Positions 25,033-36,832 are shown, numbered from the stretch's first letter. The stretch is 64,000 nt of DNA from Argopecten irradians (GCF_041381155.1 NC_091143.1:29141331-29205330); one strand, 5' to 3'. A program made the numbers and translations. Notes: generated from the sequence alone by a model not told the origin.

Positions 25033-27490
25033 AATTGTTTAAACCGCCAGCAGGAACACATAGGAACTGTAACTTTGATGATTTCGTAGAACTCGATGGC
25101 AACGGGAAAACAGTGGTTAGGAAAGAGAAACATAGAGGATGAGAAAGCAAAAAATTCATAGAGATGCTGAAAGTGACACACTTTTGTTGAATTTGTTTAC
25201 TCCGCATCGAAAGAGGAAACGGGGATATCGTGAATAAGATAGGTCCTGAAAATCCCAAAGTCAAAATTTTCTGAAACACCGTAAAAACCGCATCGCAACA
25301 GAAATGATGAAAGGGAGATGATTTTGTTGAATTAGCCATGCCCGTTTTGCCAACAGAAACACAGGTGATGTGATTGAAACATTTCTGTAAATTCCATAAT
25401 CCGATATTTTCTGAAACTCCTTAAACCTGAAATCTGCAATGCCAAACGAAAGAAAGGTGCTTCAAATGAGATAATTTCGTTGAACTTCTTTAGGCCGCAT
25501 TTACATGTTTTTAATAAGACATATATTTGGAACTTGATAAACCGATATTTTCTGGAACTCTATCAAGGCCAAATCGCCAACAGAAACAGAGATGCTGGGA
25601 ATGAAAGGATTTCGATGAATTGGCTACGCCCGAATTGCAAACAAAAACATAGATGATGAAAGTGAGGCATTTCTTGGAACTCCCTAACCCGATATTTTCT
25701 GTAACTCCATAAACCGATATTTTCTAAGACGCCTTGTATCCTCATAGAACACAGAAACACAGATGCTGAAAATAAGATGATTTCGTTAAACCTGTTGAAC
25801 CGCATGCACCGGGAAAAACATCGATGATGTGAATGAAATGTTTTCTGGAACTCCAATGCCGCTATTCCTTGATACTTTTTAAGTGCTAAAAAAAGAGGAT
25901 TTTGTTGAACCTGTTGACCCGCATGCACCGGGAAAACATCGATGATGTGAATGAAATGTTTCCTAGAACTCCTTAAGCCAATATCTTTTTGGAACTCCAT
26001 TAACACCGCTTCGCCAGCAGAAACAGATATTTGTATACATAATTTAAGTACACAGAAAATGCTTTGAAACACAGTTGAAGAATGTTTATCAAATTGTGAC
26101 CATTAAATTGATGTTGTTTTACTGAACATTTTTAACTTTACTGACCATAAGGAATGAGTGTGACCACCCAAAAGTAGCAGAGGCAGCTTAACTACTTCTA
26201 AACCATGAACTTTGTGGATATAAAAGGCCGCATCCAGTTCATAGCAAGGAGCTTATGGCCTTAAACATTCCAAATGATCAGGTCACGAGGCTACTAGGTT
26301 GCAACATCCGCACATGTTTATAACCTCCTTCGACACGTACAGTCGGGTAATGCTACCATCAGGAGACAACCTAGCGAAGTATTATAAGAAATAACAGACA
26401 AGAAATTAATCGTCTGTCAAAAGGTCACATTTCAACAAGCACTCTTCACCATAGCATAGTGCTTAAACCGTCAGGAGAAACTCATAAGAACTGTAACTTA
26501 GATGCCTTCGTAGAACTCGGTGAGCCACGGGGAAATAGCGGTTAGGAAAGAGAAACATAGAGGATGAGAAAACAAAAATTCGTAGAGATGCTAAATGTGA
26601 GACAATAAAGTCTCCATCAAAAAAGGAAATGGGAACGTTGTGAACGAGATATGTCTTGAAAACCCCAAAGCCAAAATTTTCTGGAACACCATTAAGACCA
26701 CATCACAACAGAGGTGCTGCGAGGGAGATGATTTCGTTGAACTGATTATGCCCGCATCGCCAGCAGCAGAAACACATATATGATGAAAGTGAAACATATT
26801 TGGGAACCATTTTTGAGAGCCCTTAAATCTGATCTTCAAACAGAAATGGAGATGCTGAAAATGAGATAATTTCATGGCACAAATTAAGTCCAAATCGATA
26901 TTAGAATTAGGGAGGCTAAAACTGAGATGATTTCAACCTGCATCACCAAGAGAAACAGCGCTATTGTGAATGAGATTTGTCCTTGAAGTCCTTAGGACCG
27001 CATCAACAGCGGAAGCAAAGATGCTTAGAGTGAAATGATAGCTAGGCCCGTATCGCCAACAGAAACACAGATGATGTGAGTGAAACATTTCTGACAATTC
27101 AATAATCCAATATTTCCTGAAACTCTTTAAATCCGCAATGCCAAAAGAAGCAAATATGCTGAAAATGAGTTAATTTCGTTGAACTTGTTCAGGCCGCATT
27201 TGCATGTTTTAAATAAGACATATCTTTGGAACTCGATAGACCGATATTTTCTGGAACTCCATCAAGGCCACTATCGCCAACAGAAACAGAGATGTTGAGA
27301 ATGAAAGAATTTCGATGAATTGGCTATGTCCGAATTGCGAGCAGAAACATAGATTTTTTTTAAATCATGTATAAAAAGAACATGTTTTAGACAGATTGCC
27401 TTTTACTCAGTATTGATTATGTCAAAAGTATTTCAAGTACATGTATTTTATTGTGACATTGTCACATACTTATGGAATAACATCGATGAT
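25028..27490. repeat. Higher-order copy 4 (short form, 2463 bp)
   Basis: Landmark-to-S1 distance is 1128 bp. Some variants in the S1 left flank are shared with copy 2 rather than copy 3 (for example CCAATATCTTTTTGG). Confidence 0.88.
26031..26480 (+). repeat. Segment S1, copy 4
   Basis: Near-identical S1. TATA box at 26219-26226. Confidence 0.85.
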
Positions 27491-27495
27491 GTGCA
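27349..27495 (+). repeat. Segment S2, junction of copies 4 and 5
   Basis: Same segment with minor indels. Confidence 0.8.
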
Positions 27496-30215
27496 AATTG
27501 TTTAAACCGCCAGCAGGAACACATAGGAACTGTAACTTTGATGATTTCGTAGAACTCGATGGCAACGGGGAAACAGCGGTTAGGAAAGAGAAACATAGAG
27601 GATGAGAAAGCAAAAAATTCATAGAGATGCTGAAAGTGAGACAATTTTGTTGAATTTGTTTACTCCGCATCGAAAGAGGAAACGGGGATATCGTGAATGA
27701 GATAGGTCCTGAAAATCCCAAAGTCAAAATTTTCTGAAACACCGTAAAAACCGCATCGCAACAGAAATGATGAAAGGGAAGACATTTTGTTGAATTAGCC
27801 ATGTCCGTTTTGCCAACAGAAACACAGGTGATGTGAGTGAAACATTTCTGTAAATTCCATAATCCGATATTTTCTGAAACTCCTTAAACCTGAAATCTGC
27901 AATGCCAAATGAAACAAAGGTGCTCCAAATGAGATAATTTCGTTGAACTTCTTTAGGCTGCATTTGCATGTTTTAGATAAGACATATATTTTGAACTCGA
28001 TAGACCGATATTTTCTGGAACTCTATCAAGGCCAAATCGCCAACAGAAACAGAGATGCTGGGAATGAAAGGATTTCGATGAATTGGCTACGCCCGAATTG
28101 CAAACAAAAACATAGATGATGAAAGTGAGGCATTTCTTGGAACTCCCTAACCCGATATTTTCTGTAACTCCATAAACCGATATTTTCTAAGACGCCTTGT
28201 ATCCTCATAGAACACAGAAACACAGATGCTGAAAATAAGATGATTTCGTTAAACCTGTTGAACCGCATGCACCGGGAAAAACATCGATGATGTGAATGAA
28301 ATGTTTTCTGGAACTCCAATGCCGCTATTCCTTGATACTTTTTAAATGCTAAAAAGAGAGGATTTTGTTGAACCTGTTGACCCGCATGCACCGGGAAAAC
28401 ATCGATGATGTGAATGAAATGTTTCCTAGAACTCCTTAAGCCAATATTTTTTTGGAACTCCATTAACACCGCTTCGCCAGCAGAAACAGATATTTGTATA
28501 CATAATTTAAGTACACAGAAAATGCTTTGAAACACAGTTGAAGAATGTTTATCAAATTGTGACCATTAAATTGTTATTGTTTTACTGAACATTTTTAACT
28601 TTACTGACCATAAGGAATGAGTGTGACCACCCAAAAGTAGCAGAGGCAGCTTAACTACTTCTAAACCATGAACTTTGTGGATATAAAAGGCCGCATCCAG
28701 TTCATAGCAAGGAGCTTATGGCCTTAAACATTCCAAATGATCAGGTCACGAGGCTACTAGGTTGCAACATCCGCACATGTTTATAACCTCCTTCGACACG
28801 TACAGTCGGGTAATGCTACCATCAGGAGACAACCTAGCGAAGTATTTAAAAGATCACAAACGAGAAATGTATCGTCTGACAAAAGGTCACATTTCAACAA
28901 GCACTCTTCACCATAGCATAGTGCTTAAACCGTCAGGAGAAACTCATAAGAACTGTAACTTAGATGCCTTCGTAGAACTCGGTGAGCCACGGGGAAATAG
29001 CGGTTAGGAAAGAGAAACATAGAGGATGAGAAAACAAAAATTCGTAGAGATGCTAAATGTGAGACAATAAAGTCTCCATCAAAAGGAAATTGGGATGTTG
29101 TGAATGAGATATGTCTTGAAAACCCCAAAACCAAAATTTTCTGTAACACCATTAAGACCACATCACAACAGAGGTGCTGCGAGGGAGATGATTTCGTTGA
29201 ACTATTTATGCCCACATCGCCAGCAGCAGAAACACATATATGATGAAAGTGAAACATATTTGGGAACCATTTTTTGAGAGTCCATAAATCTGATCTTCAA
29301 ACAGAAATAGAGATGCTGAAAATGAGATAAATTCATGGCACAAATTAAGTCCAAATCGATATAAGAATTAGGGAGGCTAAAACTGAGATGATTTCAACCT
29401 GCATCATCAAGGAAAACAGCGCTATTGTGAATGAGATTTGTCCTGGAAGTCCTTAGGACCGCATCAACAGCAGAAACAAAGATGCTGAGAGTGAAATGAT
29501 AGCTAGGCCCGTATCGCCAACAGAAACACAGATGATGTGAGTGAAACATTTCTGTAAATTCAATAATCCAATATTTCCTGAAACTCTTTAAATCCGCAAT
29601 GCCAAAAGAAGCAAAGATGCTAAAAATGAGATGAATTCGTTGAACGTGTTTAGGCCGCATTAACATGTTTTGAATAAGACATATTTTTGGAACTCGATAA
29701 GCCGATATTTTCTGGAAGTCCATCAAAGCCACATCGTCAACAGAAACACATGAAGTTGAGAAATTTCCTGGAACTCCCTAACCCGATAATTTTCTAAGAC
29801 TCCTTCAATCCGCATCGCAAACAGAAACAGAGATGCTGAAAATACGATCATTTCGTTAAACCATTACCAACAGATACGGAAACAAAGATGCTGAAAATAA
29901 ATGATTTTTTTAACTTGTTAAGGCCGTATTCACAGGAGAAATGACAATGTTGTGAATAATACATTTCCTTGGAAATTGATAAGCCGATATTTTCAGGAAC
30001 TTTTTAAGACCATATTGCCAACAGAAACAGAGATACTGAGAGTGAGATTACTTTGTTGAATTGGCTATGCCCAAGCGCTATCAGAAACACAGATGAAGAG
30101 AGTTAAACATTTCTGTTATTCTATAATCCGATATTTCATGAAACTCCTTAAATTTGAATCGTCAACAGAAACAGAGATGTTGAGAAAGAAATGGTTTCGT
30201 TGAACTTGTTTTTGT
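27491..30215. repeat. Higher-order copy 5 and array right edge
   Basis: The first 1.9 kb follow the short form. S1 differs from the other copies between about 28845 and 28880. From about 29.6 kb the monomers are more diverged and no S2 follows. The satellite stops near 30215, where unique AT-rich sequence begins. Confidence 0.85.
28494..28945 (+). repeat. Segment S1, copy 5 (variant with open frame)
   Basis: Near-identical S1 with TATA box at 28682-28689, but the stretch after CTAGCGAAGTATT reads TAAAAGATCACAAACGAG instead of ATAAGAAATAACAGACAAG. This removes the stop seen in the other copies and gives an open frame of 81 codons at 28762-29007 (peptide includes LAKYLKDHKREMYRL). I recognise no family. 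Confidence 0.8.
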
Positions 30216-30639
30216 AACTTAAATATTGAATTTATGTAAAAAGATAAATACTGAAGGAAACTACATAAAACTAAGCCAGGAAAATATAATTATAAGTATT
30301 GGAAATATGTATTAGGGGCTTGGTACAGAATAGAAAATAAATATTATTTTATTTCACTTAAAGGGAGATCACTCATGCAAACGTCCGGTACAACAGCAAT
30401 ATAAACATAGGTGTGGAAATAGTATTTTATCCACAGTGGTACGGGAATCGAAGTGATTTGATATTTTATTAAAAAATTTGATTCAAAAACATTATTCTAA
30501 TATGTGGAATTTGTCCATAGATATAATGTAGAAAACTATTTGTTTACTTTGTACATGCATTGTCACTGGTGGATATAAAACTCTGAATTTCCTCGTTTTT
30601 GGGTAGTTTTAACCAACAACTCTGAGTTTTTCAGCGTGT
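30216..30639. other. No gene seen
   Basis: AT-rich spacer between the satellite array and the minisatellite. Confidence 0.5.
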
Positions 30640-31276
30640 CACCATTATATTCAGAGTGGTCAGGTTATATTCAGTGTGGTCAGGTTATATTCAGAATTGT
30701 AACCGAAAACTCAGTGTGTTACATTATATTCAGAGTGAAGACCGAAAACTCAGCGTGTTACATTATATTCAGAGTGAAGACCGAAAACTCAGCGTGTTAT
30801 ATTATATTCAGAGTGAAGACCGAAAACTCAGCGTGTTATATTATATTCAGAGTGAAGACCGAAAACTCAGCGTGTTACATTATATTCAGAGTGAAAGACC
30901 GAAAACTCAGATTGTAAGATTAAATTCAGCGTCTCATTTTAAACTCAGCATGTTCGGTTACATTCAGCGTGTCAGATTAAACTCAGCATGTTCGGTTATA
31001 TTCAGAGTGAAGACCGAAAACTCAGAGTGGAAGATTAAATTCAGCGTGTCAGATTAAACTAAGCATGTTCGGTTATATTCATGTGTGTGAAAATCGTAAA
31101 CTCGGCGTGTCCGCTTATATTCAGCGTGTGGGGGGGTTCGCGTTAAATTCAGAGGTTGTCGGGTTAAACTCCAGCGTGTCCGATTATATTCAGCGTGTTC
31201 TGTTAAATTCAGAGTTGTCCGGTTAAACTCAGAGTGTCCCGATTATATTCAGCGTGTTCTGTTAAATTCAGAGTTT
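30640..31276. repeat. Minisatellite with a 39 bp core unit
   Basis: From about 30721 to 30915 five near-perfect 39 bp units repeat (CATTATATTCAGAGTGAAG then ACCGAAAACTCAGCGTG). Around them, to 31276, are looser 18-20 bp units of the type GTTAAATTCAGCGTGTCCG. Because 39 is a multiple of 3, open frames run through the core by default; the repeat peptide is not evidence of a gene. Confidence 0.88.
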
Positions 31277-31425
31277 TGTGTCAATCAAACTTGCGCAGAG
31301 CGGGGACCCCGGGTCATGTCCTACCTAGCCACGGGGGGCATCACACCTCGTCTGCTACTGCTCAGCTGAGCTGTCAATCACCAGCCCGGACAGGCACTGT
31401 TCCTCAGAAAAGATAGCGTGAGGTC
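31277..31425. other. GC-rich island, unrecognised
   Basis: A block of about 140 bp with clearly higher GC than both sides (GAGCGGGGACCCCGGGTC; CAGCCCGGACAGGCAC). It contains GCTCAGCTGAGC, a perfect palindrome. I found no open frame or RNA gene in it. Confidence 0.4.
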
Positions 31426-33077
31426 AAAGAATGTTTACATCCGGGTCCTCAAATGTACTCGTACGAAATATAGCTGCTAAACAATAGATGATTCTTTTAG
31501 TTAATTTTATAGTGGTGGTATAATTTTCAGCAACGGATCTAATGTTGGTGACATCAGTCTAATATTATAGAGACGGTCAAATGGAAGCGACCGAGTCAGA
31601 GTCAAATATTGAAGGACCACGTGTAGACTCTAATACTAGATCTCGACGAGACGAACAACTATGATTCAATGGACTCCAAATTCCCTTATCCCGCGTCTTA
31701 AAGTTTTCTCTACTAATTTGAATTTTGACACAATTTCGAAAAACATCACTGATTACCCATGTCCAGTCTTAAATATATATTGACCGTCCGAATTATGACG
31801 ACCTTATCTAAACTTACCATCACTAGTCTTTTTCATCGTGACATGTCTAAAACTATAGCCAGGACTAAATAAAATTGTCCGTGGTCAATAACTAATTTGT
31901 TATGACTTGCGTATTCATAAAACCGGTGGTCTTGTGTGCGTATAGTGTATCGTCTCTAATTTAGCTAACGACCGCTATATAGCTTTACCAATATACTTCC
32001 AGGAATTCATGTTTAAAAAAGGAACTTTATCGGTTTCTCAATATGAGTTCCATACTCATTGTCTAATGAAGATGGCCTTTATTTTAACCTAAATATATGC
32101 ATGCCTCATTCACAGACGACACACTCTTCAGCCTCCCGCTGTCTTAGACACCCGCTGTAATAGACAGATTTACCAGTGTACGGTCGGCTAATTATGTATG
32201 ATCATCAAGGATTTATATGAGAAGGATAAGTCACACTGGGTTTTGGGGAAGTCCAAGGTAGGCGCTTTTGTGTTTGTGCACTGACCGTGACGTTGGGCGA
32301 CGACTGATTTTCCTTTGATATCCGCTGGCGCAGCCTTTGATGTAGCTTGCGGGTGCGAGGGTTACCGTCTTACTTTCTGAAGTGGTGCTGTCATTTCATG
32401 AGCTGTCGATTTTTTTTTAACGAAAATTTAAGACATATCCCCTAAACATTCGTCTTTAAAGCAAGTTATAAACGTCGTGGAATTTAAAAAACTTTACAAT
32501 GGTGTTTCGTTTGATTCGATAAGACAAGTATTTGTTGAGAAAAACGGTTTTTATTCCCGGTTCATAGGCGTCTCGCGTGGTGTTTAGTAATGTAAAGAGA
32601 CAGAGCACGAATCCTTCTCACATTATAAATCCTTGGTATGATCAATCAATTAAAAATAATCCTATTGAGACTGAAGAAAACGTATTGACCTCCACGTTCT
32701 ACTAGTACATAATAATATATTCTTTATAAAATTCTAAATGATCCGAAATATTTTACAACTCAAGGGTAAGGAAAGGTGGGGCGATTTTTACGGTAAAAAC
32801 TTGGTTTTACCAGTAATTGGGATCGCAATTCCGGAACTAGCTTTTTACCCTCCGGCTAGTGTCGTGAAGAATAAACTGAATAACCACACATTTGTGGTAT
32901 ATGTAGTTGTAATTTGCACCCAGATACAATATAAACTAGTTTAGAATCATTCTGTAAACTTATTCAGCAGCATCAATATCAATTTAAGTGGATTGCGAAG
33001 AAAATAAGAAAATTTAGTGAACTGCATTTCATTATCAAGTTAATAATATTCACAAGTTAATTCAATATATACAAGTG
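31426..33077. other. No gene seen
   Basis: AT-rich, no supported coding or repeat structure. Confidence 0.5.
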
Positions 33078-33143
33078 GTGTCGTGGTAAGTCCTGGGCTT
33101 TCTATGCTGACGTCCGGGGTTCAACCCTTGTCGTCGGCAGCTT
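33078..33143 (+). repeat. tRNA-like sequence, possible SINE head
   Basis: A B-box-like GGGGTTCAACCCT near 33115-33127 lies about 40 bases after GTGTCGTGGTAAGTCC, which could be a weak A box. The arms do not fold into a clean cloverleaf by eye, so a real tRNA gene is unlikely. A T-rich stretch follows. Confidence 0.3.
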
Positions 33144-34114
33144 ACTTTTATTTTTTTTATTTCATATTTTTATTTGTTGTTAATTCACCATGCTTGAAAA
33201 TATTCTTTATTTTGTCTTTTATATTTATTTTTGTTTTATTTTATTTTTATTTTCCAAAAGTTTATTCCAAACATAGACATGTACTGTATAGCATATACAC
33301 TAAAATTACGAACATCCCACTATTACGGCCACTTATTTTCAGTTCCGATTTTTTTTCTCTTCAGAAATACAATCACACCGCTATTTCCGTTTTTACGACC
33401 AATTTTCATAGTCCCAACGACCACTAAATTAACACTAATTGACCCTTTGATTATGAACCAACAGGCACATGTGACTCCACCCCTCGCAGTGCCTCACCTT
33501 CCCGCACGCAGCAACCCTAGACCAATTACCCGCAGGTACATCAGTCCAAGTCCCTTTTGTTTCCGTCGACCTAATTATCAGATTATCTACCTGTACTAGG
33601 AGAGTGTTAATCGCCATCATTAGCATACTTGTGGACCCTGGAGCTGGCATTTTGACGTGATCGAAACCACAAGTAATGCAACGTTCTTTCGATAGCCTCT
33701 GGTGGCGAGATCGTAACGATTTAGGCAGTTCTTTCTCATACGTTGTAACGCCAATGGAATTAAAATTCTTTAATGTATGAGATATATTGATCTTATTTCA
33801 GATATTTATGAAGTACCGTACGTCAATCATCTTATTTCAATAGATGTGTCATCTATTTTGTTGCGGTAAACAATCGGTGTTTTGCATTAGTTAAAAGTAC
33901 GCTTGACTATTGCACAGTAGTCTTTCAAACACTTTACCGATTGTGATCGTAAGTTATTATTTGACCAATCATTGCACATGCGGGATAATTAAAATCGATT
34001 TCCGTAAATATTAATAATAATTTACACAGATCAATACCAATTTTAAAACACATAGATTCTCATTTACCTCAGGTGATACTATGTGATAATTAAACCAGAG
34101 ACATATGATAATTT
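33144..34114. other. No gene seen
   Basis: T-rich then mixed sequence. Frames at 33.08-33.6 kb are artefacts of low complexity. Confidence 0.5.
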
Positions 34115-36832
34115 AATAAGATAAGATAAGATAAGATAAGTTTATTTCTGGTTCAGGACTTATATGTAAAGTCCTCTATACCAGACTCAGACAAAATATA
34201 GAGTTTACAGTTAATACATTTTATCCGGTAATAATAATAAATTAATGATGTATAAAGGCTTTGTAGTTGTATAAGAGTTCTTGTTCTTTCCAATGTTTGT
34301 CTAACGCATTTTTGAAGGAGTTTATATTTGGCGCCATCACTACATTCTCTGGTAGATCGTTCCATATCTTAGTAGCTCTTAGTGAAAAAAAGTTTCTCTC
34401 CTAATCTCATAGTTTGATCTTGTATGGAATAGCTTCCTCCTATGCCCCCTGCTGCTCTCGCGGTCCGTTGCATCTTTCCATAAAGATAAAATGTTACAAC
34501 ATTCGGAGTCCATATATTCCATCTAAATTTTGAAGAGTTCTATCATGTCTCCTCGTATTCTTCTATATGCCAATGTTGGTAATTTCAGTTTCTCCAGCCT
34601 TTGACTGTATGCTAGATGTGACATTCCTGGTAGACATTTTGTCGCTCTTCTTTGGACACTTTCTATCATTTCTATATGCTTCTGTAGGTAAGGCGCCCAT
34701 ACGGGGCAAGCATAGTCCAAATGAGACCGAACTAAGCATTTATATAGCGGAATAAATGATTTGATGTCTAAAAAACTGAAAAGTTCTTCTCAAAAGTCCA
34801 AACATGGAATTGGCTTTTTTTTACTTTCTCTGATATATGGGTGTCGAAGCTTAACGTGGAATCTACAACTACTCCTATATCTTTTTCTTGGTCTATATGT
34901 TGCAGTGTTTTTCCATTGAGCTGGTATTGTATAATTTCCTCACGTTGGTTTCTTGTTCTCTGTTTGTGTATCCTCATGTGTTTGCATTTATCTGGGTGCA
35001 TTTTTAGAAGCCACGTTTCACTCCATTTCGACATTGTATCTAAATCACTTTGCAGATCTAAAGCATCATCTTTGCCACGGATAGCCTTGAATATTTTAGT
35101 ATCATCCGCAAATAAGTATACGTCTGACTGCACTATATCTGGAAGATCATTAACAAATATCACAAATAATAGGGTCCAAGAACCGATCCTTGTGGAATTC
35201 CTGATGTTACACTTGACCATTCGGAATTTTTGCCATTCACTGTTTACCATTTGATGTCTTCCTTTCAAAAAGATGAAATCCAATTTTTCATCTGCTGGTT
35301 GAAATTATATGAGTTTAATTTATTCAGTAAACGGTTGTGCGGAACTGTATCAAAAGCTTTCTGATAATCCATGTATATACAATCGACTACGTCACCTTTA
35401 TCTAAAGCAGTTGTCCATTTATCCAAAAACTTCTAAAAGTTGTAATGTTGTTGATCTACCTGATAAGAAACCGTATTGTTTGTTGGAGAAGTACTTGTTT
35501 TTCCTCATAAATGTTACTATAATGATCCCTTATTAGAGTTTTCTAGTGTTTTACAAACAACTGACGTGAGACTTACAGGCCTAAAGTTTCCCGGTTCACA
35601 CTTATCTCCTTTTTTGAAAATGGCACACACTCGAGCCCTTTTCCAATCATCCGGGAGAGTTCCTGTTGAAATTGATTGGTTGAATAACTTCGTTATTGGA
35701 TATGATATTGTACCAGAGGTGTTTTTCAGGAACATCGGTGGAGTTCGTCTAGTCCGGGGGATTTATCCGGTTTGAGATTTTTTAGGATCTTTGATACAGC
35801 TTCTTGTTCTATATTCATTTGTGACATCTCTTCGGCGACTTCTCTTATGTACAGATGAGGGGTCGTGTCCGATTCCTGTATGAATACACTGCTAAAAAAA
35901 CCGACATAACACTTCAGCTTTTCCCTTATTTGATGTAACTTTAGTTGAAGTTTTGTCCGCTGGTTTTGCATATAGTTCTCCAATCTCTGATTTCGACGTA
36001 GATTTAGATTTTATATAATTCCAAATTGCTTTTGGATCCGACTTTGCCTTTATCGCTATATTGTGCTCATATTCTTTCCTCAATCTGCGTGTTAATTTCC
36101 TTACTTTATTTCTGACCCTATTGTATTCCTTTCTCACATTCATATCCTTTGTAGTTGCAGCCTTCCTTGATAACGAATGCTTCTTTTTTATGGCTTCAAG
36201 TGTTGTTGTATCTGCTGGGAAACTATGCTTGTTGTTCCGACCTATTATTAATGATTTTTGTAGGGACATGGCTTTCTTCTATTTCTTTGACCACCTTTTT
36301 GAAAGTGTTCCAATTCTCGTTGATGTTGTTAGAGTTCATAATTATTTCGTCCCAGTTGGTATCACTTATCTCCTCGTTTATCCTTTCATAATTGGCATTT
36401 TTATAACTCTTTTTCTTCTTGCTTTGTAGAGCTATCTTTACTTTACAAATGACCTTAAACAGTAGTACACAGTGATCACTTTTACCTAAAGCGCTTTGAT
36501 ATTCAATATCTGATAGTGAATGCTCGTCTTTGCTTATGATAAGATCTAGGACATTCGGATTGTCTTGACCTCGCCATCTTGTTGGTTCTTGGACATGTTG
36601 GAAAAGAAAGTTGTCTTGGAGTTTTTGAATGAACTTGTATTCTTGAGAATCTGTATTCTCGCTCTTTGTATTCCATGTTTCCCAGTTTATATTTGGATAA
36701 TTAAAGTCTCCCATTATCAAAAGTTTGTTGTGTTTTTTCTGAGCGGCTTCTTCAATCAAATCTTGTAATTTTTTGTTGTTGTCCATGGTTCCCGATTCCG
36801 ATCTGTATATCAATCCTATTAGCAGTTTTGTA
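34115..36832 (-). mobile_element. CR1/L2-like non-LTR retrotransposon, 5'-truncated and decayed
   Basis: Read on the minus strand the element runs from inside the endonuclease domain (5' break near 36832) through reverse transcriptase to a short 3' end finishing in a (CTTAT)n tail at about 34115-34141. Endonuclease signs: KLLIGLIYRS, LLIMGDFNYPNINWE, DNPNVLDLIIS, GKSDHCVLL (36830-36220). RT signs: LKPDKSPGLDE, FKKGDKCEPGNFRPVSLTS, the FADDTKIF catalytic box (35100 region), then MDYACPVWAPYL. The frame shifts near 36250, 35930, 35730 and several times below 35520, so it is dead. The pentanucleotide tail fits CR1/L2-type elements that end in short repeats; the exact clade needs a phylogeny. Confidence 0.85.
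34523..36830 (-). pseudogene. LINE ORF2 remnant: endonuclease plus reverse transcriptase
   Basis: Broken coding region of the element at 34115-36832. It encoded an AP-type endonuclease that nicks target DNA and a reverse transcriptase that copies the element RNA in place. The endonuclease lacks its N-terminal catalytic part through 5' truncation. The RT fingers, palm (FADD) and C-terminal region are present but spread over at least four frames. The opposite strand also shows long open frames, which I regard as shadows. Typical ORF2 products are near 900-1000 residues; about 750 codons are recognisable here. Confidence 0.82.

Larger units (their letters stand above)
16930..30215. repeat. Hierarchical satellite array, five higher-order copies
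   Basis: The basic motif is a degenerate sub-monomer beginning GCCAACAGAAACAGAGATG, with ~60 and ~85 bp forms alternating (about 145 bp per pair; phrases such as GATTTCGTTGAAC, CCGATATTTTCTGGAACTCC). A landmark GTGCAAATTG falls at 16948, 19811, 22273, 25028 and 27491, giving higher-order periods of 2863, 2462, 2755 and 2463 bp. A second landmark, GAGTGTGACC, falls at 18502, 20939, 23692, 26156 and 28619. Neighbouring copies are close to identical by eye, implying recent homogenisation. Each copy also has non-satellite segment S1, and S2 separates the copies. Copy 5 lacks a following S2 and decays into diverged monomers from about 29.6 kb. Open frames inside the array are repeat artefacts. Confidence 0.93.

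Noticed and set aside
25563..26072. A 169-codon minus-strand open frame, present again at 28026-28535 and in shorter form in other satellite copies
   Set aside because: It lies fully in satellite DNA, repeats with the higher-order unit, has internal repeats matching the monomers and is broken in copies 1-3. It is a by-product of the repeat, not a gene.
16930..30215. Appearance of a CRISPR-like regularly spaced repeat array
   Set aside because: There are no constant repeats with unique spacers; the whole unit is repetitive, and the genome is eukaryotic.
30656..31057. A 133-codon plus-strand open frame with a repeated peptide
   Set aside because: The 39 bp unit keeps frames open automatically. 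No start context or flanking coding sequence.
33078..33143. A functional tRNA gene
   Set aside because: Only the B-box-like stretch is convincing; the arms do not form a cloverleaf by eye. Listed only as a possible SINE head.
35309..36429. Several plus-strand frames of 75-137 codons
   Set aside because: They lie antisense to the LINE endonuclease/RT, whose minus-strand motifs are clear.
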